DNA from: Chitinophagaceae bacterium 26-R-25
GTDB taxonomy: Bacteria; Bacteroidota; Bacteroidia; Chitinophagales; Chitinophagaceae
DNA: 64,000 nucleotides
Direction: 5' to 3'
Assembly: GCA_029906195.1 (NCBI GenBank)
Contig: JARWSJ010000002.1
Location: 186,001 to 250,000, forward strand
Part shown: in pieces, positions 52,091 through 61,277 of the stretch
Layout of the letters: each line of letters begins with the position of its first letter
Numbering within the stretch: the first letter of the stretch is position 1
The notes under the pieces: generated by a model
Databases searched by the model: none
Told to the model about the DNA's origin: nothing
The model's input: only the letters and a program-made list of their open reading frames with translations
Program-made: the position numbers and the translations under genes

Positions 52091-53704
52091 ATGACAATAG
52101 TATTTTTCATTTTAGCTTTCATATTAATAATTGCCCTATCCAATAAGAAAAAGAAAAAGAGCACCGGACACGTAACTACAAACTATAAATATGCTATAAA
52201 TAAAAAGCCCTCGCCAACGGCTTCCAAGCAAAACTCAGACCTATTTAAAATGCAACAAGATGATTCAATAATTGATGTCACCGGCAAATCACAACCAATA
52301 ATTCCTCTCCAAGATTCAAACACTGAAAGTAGAAGTTCGTCGGTGAGTGATTTACCCCATATCTATGACGAATATAGGCTAGGCAAGTTGTATAAGAATA
52401 AGCTCAATCTTTCTAATCAGGAAGTTTCATGGCTAAATAAATTCTGGAACCCTAACAACGTGTTTATCGGAATAGAAGGATGTTGTATTGAAACCATTAA
52501 ACTATACCTGGCGACTTTAAAAGAGTTAAATAAACAACTCAAAAAGAAAGAATCGTCCATCCAAAAAGAAGTTGAGTTTTTCCAAACTGAAATCTCTCAG
52601 TTTTATAAGTCAAATAACTATTGGGCGGGATATGACTCCTCTTACCTGAAAGAAAAAGGAGATGCCGAGTTTTTTTCAACAATATTCAAAAGATCTGAAA
52701 ATGTTGTCAGAGAAGCATTTGGTCATAAAAGAAAAATATCGGGCGAATTCGCCTATCCTAATACTCCTATAAATATTGAGTATGAGAGAAGAATTGGCTC
52801 TTCCGTTGATCAAATAATTCTATCGCTTGCTCAACAGATATCTCCGCCGGATGAAGAAACCGAAAATGAGCTCAACTCACAAAATACCACACGATGGAAA
52901 ATTAAGTTCGAGAAACTTGAGCAGGCCTTTTCTGAGGAAAATAAACAAGATTTCATAAATGGCATTTATGCATTAGAAAAGGCAAACCAGAAAAATCCGT
53001 CAATTGAAAATATTTTTTTTGAAGCATCAAAATTTATATCAAAAGCTGACAAGACTGAGGCGTTGAAATTTTACATCTGTTATTTATATTATGACTTGAA
53101 GTCAGACAGGATTGACAATAAACAACTCACCAAAACCATTCAGAAAAACCTTTTTAAAACAAACGAGCAGCTTCACGACTTCGAGAAAATTGTTGCTGAT
53201 TTGGTAAAAAATAAGAATCTTGAAAATGCCATAGCTGAGGTTAGTAAAATCCATCAACCGAAAAGAAAAAAAATTCAGTTAGACGAGTCTACAATTAAAG
53301 AAGTTCAGCTGCAAGATAAAGGAACCGTAGAGCTATTAAATGAATATTTGAAGGATGAGTTTGAAGATTTGAATACAATTGTAAAAGCCCAAGAAATCAG
53401 CGTTGAAGAACTTCAAATAGAAATCGAATCGGTTTCCAATGAAGAAGGACTGAGCGACTTTGTGAAAGATGTATCAATAAATAAAAATCAAGCAGATGCA
53501 CTCGTTTTGTTTGCTGAGAAGTCTTTCCTTGTTCCAATTTCAGAGTTTGATAATTATTGCAAATCACAAGGTTTATTCAAAAACCAGCTTATTGACAGTA
53601 TCAATGATAGCTGCTATGACTTCTTGGACGATGTATTAATAGAAGAAGATGGAGACTGCTATACAATCAACGAAAACTATTTCAAAAAAATCTCTCAAAA
53701 ATGA
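52091..53704 (+). CDS. TerB-N/TerB-C-type protein of Ter-linked DNA-processing system
   Basis: 537 residues. N-terminal transmembrane helix (2-16, V-F-F-I-L-A-F-I-L-I-I-A-L), a low-complexity Ser/Lys linker, then a TerB-N-like helical region (L-N-L-S-N-Q-E-V-S-W-L-N-K-F-W). The C-terminus resembles TerB-C (S-C-Y-D-F-L-D-D-V-L-I-E-E-D-G-D-C-Y-T-I-N). Such proteins were described with a DUF2791 ATPase and a helicase as a Ter-associated DNA-processing module. The stop codon overlaps the ATPase start (ATGA), so the three genes form one operon. Confidence 0.75.
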   Translation: MTIVFFILAFILIIALSNKKKKKSTGHVTTNYKYAINKKPSPTASKQNSDLFKMQQDDSIIDVTGKSQPIIPLQDSNTESRSSSVSDLPHIYDEYRLGKLYKNKLNLSNQEVSWLNKFWNPNNVFIGIEGCCIETIKLYLATLKELNKQLKKKESSIQKEVEFFQTEISQFYKSNNYWAGYDSSYLKEKGDAEFFSTIFKRSENVVREAFGHKRKISGEFAYPNTPINIEYERRIGSSVDQIILSLAQQISPPDEETENELNSQNTTRWKIKFEKLEQAFSEENKQDFINGIYALEKANQKNPSIENIFFEASKFISKADKTEALKFYICYLYYDLKSDRIDNKQLTKTIQKNLFKTNEQLHDFEKIVADLVKNKNLENAIAEVSKIHQPKRKKIQLDESTIKEVQLQDKGTVELLNEYLKDEFEDLNTIVKAQEISVEELQIEIESVSNEEGLSDFVKDVSINKNQADALVLFAEKSFLVPISEFDNYCKSQGLFKNQLIDSINDSCYDFLDDVLIEEDGDCYTINENYFKKISQK

Positions 53705-55014
53705 TTGAAAATTTAAAGCCTAAAGAGGCAACAGCGATAATAAATTCTTTGCTAGGAGGGGTAGTGCCGCGAATCGGCGTTCAACATATTACCGTTGGAA
53801 GGTCAGACGAGGTTAATGCCTTTTTAAAAGCATTGGAGGATGTAAAAAATGGTCACAGTATGGTCAAATTTTGGATCGGGGATTTCGGCTCGGGAAAATC
53901 CTTTATGCTTCACTTGTTGAATACTGTTGCACTCAAACAAAAGTTTGTGGTGACTACAGCAGACTTCACGCCTGACAACCGCCTGTATTCAAATGATGGG
54001 AAGGCAACTGTTTTGTATTCTTCAATTATGGACAATATCGCTATTCAGACAAAACCGGAAGGCGGGGCTCTGTCAACCCTCCTGGAAAAATGGATAGAAC
54101 AAATCGTAACAAAGACCGCTGAAGAGAACAAAGTTTCATTAACTGAAATTAGAAACGAACAGCACTTTAAACTCATTGAAGGTAATATTATGAAAACCAT
54201 AAATGAGTTAACGGATGTTGGAGGGTTTGATTTTGGCTTAGTAGTGGCTAGATATTATGAAGGCTATATAAAAGACGATGAGTCAGTGAGACGAAATGCA
54301 TTGAAATGGTTAAAAGGGGAATACAAAACGAAAACTGAGGCTAGGCAAGACTTGGGAGTTCGCGAAATAATTAACGACCTAAACTACTATGACATGCTAA
54401 AGAATTTCAGCCGGTTATTCGTAAATATAGGTTATAGTGGGTTTATGGTAAATCTCGACGAAGCGATAAATCTTTACAAGATTTCGACCGCAGCAATGCG
54501 CGAAAAAAATTATGAAAAAATTCTCACGATCTACAATGACTGCTTCCAGGGAAAAGTCAGTAATCTATTTATAAACTTTGCTGGAACTCGAGATTTTCTG
54601 GAGAATGAACGAAGAGGTTTATTTAGTTACCAAGCATTAAAATCAAGGCTCGAAACAAATAAATTTGAGACAGTTGAATTAAGGGATTTTTCTCAGCCAG
54701 TTATTCGCCTATTACCCCTTGATCACAATGAAGTTTTTGTACTCCTTAAAAAGCTTAAAGCAGTTTTTGATTTTAATTACAAGACTGAAATAAACATTTC
54801 TGACGAGCAGATTCAATTGTTTATGGAGGAAATATTCAATAAACCAGGTGCCAGCGAGTTCTTAACACCTCGTGAAGTTATTCGCGACTTTCTGAACATT
54901 CTAAGCATTGTTAGGCAAAATCCGGATATCGATATAAACAATGTGTTTGCTGAAATCGAAATTAAAGATGAAAGGCCGATGGAAATAAGTTTTGATAATA
55001 TTGAAGAAATATAA
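53701..55014 (+). CDS. DUF2791-type P-loop ATPase (BREX ATP-binding-like)
   Basis: 437 residues. Walker A G60-D-F-G-S-G-K-S67, followed by T-A-D-F-T-P-D-N-R-L, the conserved strand-loop of the DUF2791/'BREX system ATP-binding' family. The length is shorter than BrxC (about 1,200). Overlaps the TerB gene's stop by 4 bp and ends 6 bp before the helicase. Family knowledge: these ATPases accompany TerB-C proteins and Lhr-like helicases in conflict-type loci; the molecular target is not known. Confidence 0.82.
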   Translation: MIENLKPKEATAIINSLLGGVVPRIGVQHITVGRSDEVNAFLKALEDVKNGHSMVKFWIGDFGSGKSFMLHLLNTVALKQKFVVTTADFTPDNRLYSNDGKATVLYSSIMDNIAIQTKPEGGALSTLLEKWIEQIVTKTAEENKVSLTEIRNEQHFKLIEGNIMKTINELTDVGGFDFGLVVARYYEGYIKDDESVRRNALKWLKGEYKTKTEARQDLGVREIINDLNYYDMLKNFSRLFVNIGYSGFMVNLDEAINLYKISTAAMREKNYEKILTIYNDCFQGKVSNLFINFAGTRDFLENERRGLFSYQALKSRLETNKFETVELRDFSQPVIRLLPLDHNEVFVLLKKLKAVFDFNYKTEINISDEQIQLFMEEIFNKPGASEFLTPREVIRDFLNILSIVRQNPDIDINNVFAEIEIKDERPMEISFDNIEEI

Positions 55015-55020
55015 TTTCAA

Positions 55021-57162
55021 ATGTCGTTCGATTTATTAACGGATCCAATTAAACGGTATGTAAGGGATAAAAAATGGGAATCATTCCGTCCCATCCAAGT
55101 AGCCGCTATTCAAAGGATTCTTGGTACTGAGGGAAATTATATTCTGGCGTCACGTACCGCATCAGGCAAAACTGAAGCCGCATTTCTGCCCATCCTTTCA
55201 AAGGTAAACTTCAATCAAGAAGGGGTGCAGGTGCTATACATTTCTCCTCTAATTGCCTTAATCAATGATCAATTTTACAGGATCGAAGAACTGTGCAAAT
55301 TTCTTGACGTTGAAGTTACTAAATGGCACGGCGAGGCAAGCAAATCGCAAAAAAACAAACTGCTGACAAATCCGAGTGGAATTGTTTTAATAACACCTGA
55401 GTCACTGGAAGCAATGTTCGTAAATGCACCTTTCAAAGTAAAGACCCTATTTGCTAATTTAAAATATGTTGTTATTGACGAAATACATTCTTTCATTGGA
55501 ACTGATAGGGGTGTTCAGCTCAAATCAATACTGTCACGTCTTCAAAAAGTTAATATTGACAAGTTCAAGTTAGTTGGGTTGTCAGCCACAATTGGAGACT
55601 ATAACGAAGCAAAGCGTATGACAGGGGATGAGACCAACACAAAAGTACTGCTTGACAAATCGGCTAAAGAAATGAAAACTCAATTCCGATATTTTGAGAA
55701 TGAAAAACCAGAGTTGTCGCTTGAGCTTTTAAAAGACCTTTACGTCGAGACAAAAGATAACAAGGTTTTAATTTTCCCAAATAGCAGAGGTAGAGCGGAA
55801 GAAATTGCAGTAAAGCTTAGAAAGATATCAGAAAGACTAAAGGGCCATTCATTCTATTTTTCCCACCATTCATCTGTTGATAAAGATTTGCGAGAGTATG
55901 TTGAAAATTTCGCTAAGAATAACAGGAGAAATAATTTTTGTATATGCTGTACTTCAACACTTGAACTCGGAATTGACATTGGTACAGTTGACGAGGTTGT
56001 TCAGGTAGATGCTACTCATTCAATTGCTTCTTTAATCCAAAGAGTTGGTAGAAGTGGGAGGCGTGAAGGCGAGAAAAGTGTTCTTCTTCTCTATGCTACA
56101 AATTCATGGAGTTTTCTTCAATCATTGGCGTGTTGGATATTATATCAGGAAGGATTTATTGAACCAGAGCTTACATCTGATAAGCCTTATGATATTTTAC
56201 TTCATCAAACGCTTTCAGTTGTTAAACAAAATGCAGGGGTTAAGCGAAATGAATTGTCATCACAGATGCACACAAATTTTGCATTTAAAAATATTAGCAT
56301 AGGGGAAATTGATGAAATTATTGATGGGCTTTTGAAAGTAGATTTACTTGAGCTTGTAGAAAGAGACTTGATTATTGGTATTGAGGGTGAGAAAGTCGTG
56401 AACTCTCGAGATTTCTATAGCATGTTCAAATCGGAACCGAACTTCAAGGTGATAAATGCTGGAAAAGCCATAGGGGAGCTTCCATATTCTCCCCAAATAA
56501 AAGTTGATGAAAATATTTTACTGGCAGCTACAATTTGGAAAATTGTTGACGTAGATGAACGGTCGAAGAAAATTGAAGTTATTACGGCCAAGGATGGGAA
56601 AAATCCGTTATTCTTCGGAACAGGTGGAACTATCCACCCTCGAATTAGACAAAAGATGTTGGAAAATCTTTTTGTAACGAATGAGTATTCTGAACTTGAT
56701 AAAGCTTCTAGCGAAAAATTGCAAGAACTAAGAAAGGATTTTTCGTGCTTCGAAATTAAGGATTTTGACAAACAACGTCCGGTTTTATACAAGGATGGGC
56801 AAGCTATTGTTTTTACTTTTCAAGGAACAAAAGTGAACCGAAGTTTGGATTTTCTTTTGCGACTTAGTGGCATGCCTTATAGCTATGACGAGTTCGGAAG
56901 CAAATTTGTATTTGAAACTAGCCAAACAGGAATTCAGCCGTTATTTGAACAAGTAAAATTATTGCTCGGAGATTTAGATATCCATTTAGAAAATGCCCTT
57001 AGAAAAAATCCTGCAATTCTAGATTTTTCGAAATGGGGAGAATATCTGCCTATAAAATTTCAGATTGTTATATTAAAAGAAAAATATTTTGATTTTGAAA
57101 ATTTAAAAAGTTTTCTGACGAACCTAGAGCTCATCGCAAGCATAAGTCGAACTGCCGAATGA
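55021..57162 (+). CDS. DEAD/DEAH-box helicase, Lhr-like
   Basis: 713 residues. Superfamily 2 motifs: Q-like F-R-P-I-Q, motif I A-S-R-T-A-S-G-K50-T, Ia P-L-I-A-L-I-N-D-Q, motif II D-E-I-H, motif III S-A-T, motif VI Q-R-V-G-R-S-G-R-R. The order, spacing and helical C-terminal region resemble Lhr/YprA-type DNA helicases. Third gene of the TerB-ATPase-helicase operon. No terminator-like hairpin was seen directly after it. Confidence 0.88.
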   Translation: MSFDLLTDPIKRYVRDKKWESFRPIQVAAIQRILGTEGNYILASRTASGKTEAAFLPILSKVNFNQEGVQVLYISPLIALINDQFYRIEELCKFLDVEVTKWHGEASKSQKNKLLTNPSGIVLITPESLEAMFVNAPFKVKTLFANLKYVVIDEIHSFIGTDRGVQLKSILSRLQKVNIDKFKLVGLSATIGDYNEAKRMTGDETNTKVLLDKSAKEMKTQFRYFENEKPELSLELLKDLYVETKDNKVLIFPNSRGRAEEIAVKLRKISERLKGHSFYFSHHSSVDKDLREYVENFAKNNRRNNFCICCTSTLELGIDIGTVDEVVQVDATHSIASLIQRVGRSGRREGEKSVLLLYATNSWSFLQSLACWILYQEGFIEPELTSDKPYDILLHQTLSVVKQNAGVKRNELSSQMHTNFAFKNISIGEIDEIIDGLLKVDLLELVERDLIIGIEGEKVVNSRDFYSMFKSEPNFKVINAGKAIGELPYSPQIKVDENILLAATIWKIVDVDERSKKIEVITAKDGKNPLFFGTGGTIHPRIRQKMLENLFVTNEYSELDKASSEKLQELRKDFSCFEIKDFDKQRPVLYKDGQAIVFTFQGTKVNRSLDFLLRLSGMPYSYDEFGSKFVFETSQTGIQPLFEQVKLLLGDLDIHLENALRKNPAILDFSKWGEYLPIKFQIVILKEKYFDFENLKSFLTNLELIASISRTAE

Positions 57163-57335
57163 TGGGCAAAAAGATTTTGGCAATTTGCAACCAAGTCTAA
57201 TCTTGTTAGCGCTTGAGAAATTGATCTTAAGACCAAATTTTTAAAGCTAATTGACTATTACCGAAATAGCTTCTTTTCGACGGTGGTTTTTCATCTGGCC
57301 AAATAGGCTCAAATTAATGGAATTCCCACCTTTAT

Positions 57336-57373
57336 AACTTTTAAAATTGGCAAATTTGCCAATTTTAAAAGTT
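57336..57373. promoter_or_regulatory. Perfect 38-bp palindrome upstream of XRE-HNH genes
   Basis: Two 19-bp halves around 57354/57355, AACTTTTAAAATTGGCAAA and its exact complement. A third half-site, AATTTTAAAAGT (57393-57404), overlaps the regulator's GTG start. Very likely the autoregulatory operator of the XRE protein that follows. Confidence 0.75.
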
Positions 57374-57402
57374 GTTTTTATCTTCACTTCATAATTTTAA
57401 AA

Positions 57403-57921
57403 GTGGCGAGCACCACTATAAACACGGCAATAAAAATCATGTTACAAACAAAATTTGTAGATGACTCTACTATTGAGGGTATTGCACCAGACGGGGAAAA
57501 AATCACTTGGAAAATATTATTCCCAGTTCCCAAACAAAATCAACAACACTTTGCAGATAGAGTTGCATATTATTATCAAAAATATTATGAAGATGGTATA
57601 GATATGAATTTAGGCTATTGGATTTGGATGCACTTGAATTCCGAAGGTCTTGCAATTGACGGAGGAAAAGCAGACAGAGACAACGAAAGAATTTTACTTT
57701 ATCAAGAAAGAGAAAGAATTGGGGCAAGAATTCGTGAATTGCGAAAAGAGAAAAACATTGAAGCAAAAATGCTTGCTCAACTCGCTAATATAGACGCAGC
57801 TAACCTTAGCCGCATTGAACAAGGACGCTATTCGGTTGGCTTGGATATACTTTCAAAAATTGCTTTTGCCCTTGGTGCTAAAATTGAGTTGGTTGATTCC
57901 GTTGAACCTAAAAAACCTTAA
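57403..57921 (+). CDS. XRE-family regulator upstream of HNH endonuclease
   Basis: 172 residues from GTG 57403 (ATG 57439, M-L-Q-T-K-F, is the alternative). The first 100 residues are an unassigned aromatic-rich domain; the C-terminal cro/C1 HTH (R-I-R-E-L-R-K-E-K-N-I-E-A-K-M-L-A-Q, A-A-N-L-S-R-I-E-Q-G-R-Y) is clear. The position of the palindrome and third half-site suggests autorepression, as for C-proteins of restriction systems. Followed after 4 bp by the HNH gene. Confidence 0.82.
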   Translation: MASTTINTAIKIMLQTKFVDDSTIEGIAPDGEKITWKILFPVPKQNQQHFADRVAYYYQKYYEDGIDMNLGYWIWMHLNSEGLAIDGGKADRDNERILLYQERERIGARIRELRKEKNIEAKMLAQLANIDAANLSRIEQGRYSVGLDILSKIAFALGAKIELVDSVEPKKP

Positions 57922-57925
57922 AATT

Positions 57926-58948
57926 ATGGTCGACGTAAATCAATTTAAAAAAGAATGCGAATGCACTTACAAAGAAGAAGGATATGCCGTTCGTGACAAT
58001 GGAGGGGTATTACGCTATCCACTTGCCGGGAAACGACCACGACCAAACGATAACAATTGGACTTTTGGCAAACTTAACAGAAAGACAGGTTATTTTGAGA
58101 TTGCTTCGGCTCGTATTCACAGAATAGTCGCAATGGCATTTCATGGAGAACCGCCAACAAAGGAACACGTTGTTGACCATATTGACACGAACAAACAAAA
58201 TAACAGACCGGAAAATCTTAGGTGGGTAACGAGATTGGAAAATGTTTTGCTTAATCCAATCACCGCAAAACGTATTCAACTTGTTTGCGGAAGCGTTGAA
58301 GCATTTCTTGCCGACCCTTCAAAATTTCGTGACAAATTTCAAGAACCAAACAATGAGTGGATGTGTGCCGTTTCCATAGCAGAGGCACAAGTAAGTTTAG
58401 AACGAATGCAGTCTTGGGCAAAAAGTGACAAACCATTGCAAGGAGGTTCATTAGGGGAATGGATATTTAATCGAGAAATCGCTCAAACACCACTCCCGAA
58501 ACAACTCAGATACATTTTGTCTAAAACTCTAAATGCTGCACAAACCATTATTTTCCTTAATGATAAACCAAACGAATATCCATGCACTCCTCAAGTGTTT
58601 ACAGGCAATCCATTGACAGCCTATAATGAAAGTTTGAACGAGGGAGCGACTTTCTTTCAACACCATAATGGAGAATATGTCGTTGTAAAAAGCGGATTTT
58701 CTAAAGATAGGAACGCTCTATATGTAATGACAAAGGCTGCATATGTATGGACAGAACGTAAAGATGGAGAACATATCCCTGTACCCCTTGGAGAACTACC
58801 GGAAAAAGATCTAAATGAGCATCTACATCATTCCCTTACAGAAATAACTTATGAAGATGGTTTATTTGTGCATGCAAGGATGGTTACGGGTTTTCTCCCG
58901 ACCGAAGAGTTGGAAGAAATGTTCGCCAAATATACAGAAGGACAATAA
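57926..58948 (+). CDS. HNH endonuclease with C-terminal extension
   Basis: 340 residues from ATG 57926; an upstream in-frame start inside the regulator is not used. The HNH core lies at about 73-98: V-V-D-H-I-D-T-N-K-Q-N-N-R-P-E-N-L-R-W-V (H-x-x-x-x...N-N-R-x-x-N-L-R), preceded by I-H-R-I-V-A-M-A-F. The C-terminal 200 residues have no recognised domain. Phage homing-type HNH proteins have this core. With an autoregulated XRE partner and no methyltransferase, it could be a lone defensive nuclease. Confidence 0.8.
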   Translation: MVDVNQFKKECECTYKEEGYAVRDNGGVLRYPLAGKRPRPNDNNWTFGKLNRKTGYFEIASARIHRIVAMAFHGEPPTKEHVVDHIDTNKQNNRPENLRWVTRLENVLLNPITAKRIQLVCGSVEAFLADPSKFRDKFQEPNNEWMCAVSIAEAQVSLERMQSWAKSDKPLQGGSLGEWIFNREIAQTPLPKQLRYILSKTLNAAQTIIFLNDKPNEYPCTPQVFTGNPLTAYNESLNEGATFFQHHNGEYVVVKSGFSKDRNALYVMTKAAYVWTERKDGEHIPVPLGELPEKDLNEHLHHSLTEITYEDGLFVHARMVTGFLPTEELEEMFAKYTEGQ

Positions 58949-59112
58949 TGTATAGGCAAGATGTATTTGATAATTTTTATTAAAAAATGAAGTATAAACA
59001 AAATGTCAAACTACTAACGAGGTATTGCCAAAAGTGAGGCTTGACCTGGAGCAATCAGTAGCAGCAATTCTGATGCACTGCGGTTCGGTATTTCACGAAT
59101 AATACATACTGT
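58949..59112. other. Gap with attC-like core
   Basis: 164 bp, no gene; CTACTAACGAGGTATTGCC at about 59012 resembles the R''-type ends of the spacer elements but no matching end was found. Confidence 0.3.
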
Positions 59113-59281
59113 AGCCAAAACTGACTGATAATCTTTTTCCTTGTGCTATGAAAATGCCAAGTTGATTAGAAGCTTTTGTAATACAATGTTGGAGAGAAAA
59201 AATTTGCCGCTAATAAATTGGCTCCAAAGGGAGTTCAAAGGCAAGGATATTTGCCAGTCGGCACATTGTTATTTTCCTCAC
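59113..59281 (-). pseudogene. Truncated copy of two-helix membrane protein gene
   Basis: Reading from a GTG at 59281, it starts with the same M-C-R-L-A-N-I-L-A-F-E-L-P-L-E-P as the gene at 51117-51827. It then reaches an in-frame TAG where the intact gene has L (after about 23 codons) and stops aligning 70 codons in. A dead fragment left by duplication. Confidence 0.75.
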
Positions 59282-59367
59282 AATTCCTTTTTTAAAGATT
59301 TAAAATGAGATTAATCATTCTTCATACCTATTTGCTTTTTGATTTCAAGAATAATTAGAAAGCTCAC
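59113..59367. repeat. Direct repeat, right copy (bounds Ter/helicase cargo)
   Basis: 255 bp aligning to 51661-51918 in the same orientation. Between the two copies lie the Ter operon and the XRE-HNH pair (about 7.2 kb). Confidence 0.8.
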
Positions 59368-59383
59368 AAATAACCTTTTAGAT

Positions 59384-59680
59384 TTACTCCCCAGAATAAT
59401 TGAGAACAATATAGATATAATAGTTAGGATGAAAATCGAGAATAACCCTTGAACTATCAAAGTCAACATGGTGATTTCCTGGATCAAAGATTAATCTAAA
59501 TGAAATATATTTATCCTCTTTGTGAGCAACAACTACAAGCTCTTCCTTTCCATTCGGCACATAGTGTCTTACTTCTTCAAGTGGGCACTCCTGAAATGAC
59601 CAAACCAATGCTGAGAGACGATATGTTTCAATTACTGAAACTGCTTCTTTAATATCTGTTATTAGATTGGTTTCTTGCAT
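59384..59680 (-). CDS. Uncharacterised small protein
   Basis: 98 residues, alpha/beta with an acidic N-terminus and a beta-rich end (F-D-P-G-N-H-H-V-D-F, Y-Y-I-Y-I-V-L-N-Y). No family recognised. It lies on the strand of the BECR/DUF3800-type pair, with a 194-bp gap between. Confidence 0.5.
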   Translation of the reverse strand: MQETNLITDIKEAVSVIETYRLSALVWSFQECPLEEVRHYVPNGKEELVVVAHKEDKYISFRLIFDPGNHHVDFDSSRVILDFHPNYYIYIVLNYSGE

Positions 59681-59874
59681 ATTGATTTTTTTTGAAGGCC
59701 AAATTCAATTTAGTTTAAGAAAAGGCTGATAACAAAGCTGGTTTGAGAATCAACCAGTTAGGAGTTTAAATATTTTTTAAAAAATTATTTCAATTTTGTT
59801 TAATTTCGCACCAGCTCAGTAACCAAACCATCCGGTTGTAAGCGTTAAAGGAGTATAGAAGCCGTTTAGCATCG

Positions 59875-60399
59875 CTAAGCGGTTTTGGTTTTTATGAAAT
59901 CTTGATACTCTTTAATTAGCTTTCTTTTTGTATGTGATTGCTCAACCAAATATGCAGTCCAAAATAAATAATACCCATTTCTCTCTGTTAATACGATTAA
60001 GTACTCCTGATCTTCATTGAAAATTAAAACTCTAGTGTCTTTTCCACGTTTATTTTTCCAAACTAATAGATCGTCATGTGGGCAAGATGTTATACAAAAT
60101 TTGGGGAATCGAATACGTTCCATTCTTCTTATATCTGGAGTTCTGCTTTTCTCGTCTTCCCCTTCGTGTGTAATATGATAAAAGGTACGATGTATCCCAT
60201 CAACTTCGGGATGTTTTTGCGCGCTTACCTTTTGTTTATTAAAATAGGGCGATGATTTGATAAAATCTTGTTCGAAAACCTCATAAACTGCGTGGAAATA
60301 ATTTTCGAAATTGCCGTCATAATCTGCAAACAATACTAAATTAGGAAAAGTTAATGAAGGCCCGTTGCTCATAAGAAATAAGGTTTTTGAGGTTGCCAA
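59875..60399 (-). CDS. Possible BECR-fold RNase toxin-like protein
   Basis: 174 residues. The C-terminal part (K-R-G-K-D-T-R-V-L-I-F-N-E-D-Q-E-Y-L-I-V-L then R-N-G-Y-Y-L-F-W-T-A-Y and H-T-K-R-K-L-I-K-E-Y) resembles phage-barnase-EndoU-type (PBECR) nuclease domains in layout: substrate-contacting Y-Y-L-F-W-T-A-Y before a basic helix. Assignment is by memory of the family and tentative. It overlaps the DUF3800 gene by 31 bp, so the two are expressed together, possibly a toxin with a partner. Confidence 0.5.
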   Translation of the reverse strand: MATSKTLFLMSNGPSLTFPNLVLFADYDGNFENYFHAVYEVFEQDFIKSSPYFNKQKVSAQKHPEVDGIHRTFYHITHEGEDEKSRTPDIRRMERIRFPKFCITSCPHDDLLVWKNKRGKDTRVLIFNEDQEYLIVLTERNGYYLFWTAYLVEQSHTKRKLIKEYQDFIKTKTA

Positions 60400-61115
60400 A
60401 TAAAAATGTTGAATTTCTCTTCCCTTAATAATGTTGATTTGGTCAATGAATATTTTGAGCGGTGCCTTATAAGATCAATCAACTCTTTTTTAGCCATGCT
60501 ATCTGATTTCCCTCTATTCACATAACCAATTGCGCCCACCAACACGTCAGCTAACTGGATCATCTCTACTTCGTGTGAACGAACCTGTTGCACTTTTTTT
60601 ATAATTTCTTTCGCGTAATCGTATTTGTCGTTTCTTAATACTTGTTCCAATTTGTGCACTTTTTCTCTACTTCTCGTATCTTTTATATCTATATAAATAT
60701 GATGTGAAAACTCGGGATTTAAAATAGCTTTAAGCATTCCGAAATACATTTTGTAGTAAAATGTATCATGTGTGTGATTAAACTTTTCATACTCAATTTT
60801 CATCTTGTCAGAAACAACAAGTACTCTAAAATGCAGATCGTCATTATCGAAAAAGTAATTTATGACATCTTTATAATAATCAATTTTTGATTTCGAAACC
60901 TTATTCCATTTTAGCTCATAATAAGTTCGGTTTTCCTTTTCGTTCTTCTTGTGTTTAGGGATAAGTTTGTGGCGATACTTAAATTCCTGCAACCGTTCAA
61001 AAACTTCGCTCTTTTTAGACGCAGGACAATAAACAGCCCCAATAGACATTATGGATTCGCCGTCATTTTCTAAGTGGCAACTTTCGTCACAATAAATATT
61101 AATAATGTCTTTCAT
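60369..61115 (-). CDS. DUF3800 domain protein
   Basis: 248 residues. Hallmarks of DUF3800: N-terminal I-N-I-Y-C-D-E-S-C-H, central H-I-Y-I-D-I-K-D-T-R-S and late V-E-M-I-Q-L-A-D-V-L-V-G-A-I. The three acidic patches fit an RNase H-like nuclease fold. DUF3800 genes are frequent in defence islands. The downstream gene starts inside its 3' end, so the two form a coupled unit. Gene order on the minus strand puts DUF3800 first. Confidence 0.83.
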   Translation of the reverse strand: MKDIINIYCDESCHLENDGESIMSIGAVYCPASKKSEVFERLQEFKYRHKLIPKHKKNEKENRTYYELKWNKVSKSKIDYYKDVINYFFDNDDLHFRVLVVSDKMKIEYEKFNHTHDTFYYKMYFGMLKAILNPEFSHHIYIDIKDTRSREKVHKLEQVLRNDKYDYAKEIIKKVQQVRSHEVEMIQLADVLVGAIGYVNRGKSDSMAKKELIDLIRHRSKYSLTKSTLLREEKFNIFIWQPQKPYFL

Positions 61116-61277
61116 CTAATTATTGTTTTCAAAAAAAAATTGTATCTAATGGTGCTTACTCTTTCGAAATTTAAATGTTATTTCAATTGCTCATGTTCGA
61201 TTATGATAATTGTAAAAATATATTTTTTTAATGTAATGAGGCACTTCTTACTACCGACATAATATTTCCATGAAACA

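Noticed and set aside
57336-57373. 38-bp palindrome as terminator of the helicase operon
   Set aside because: Stem is AT-rich with no closing T-run of a typical terminator, and it lies about 175 bp after the stop, directly before the regulator.
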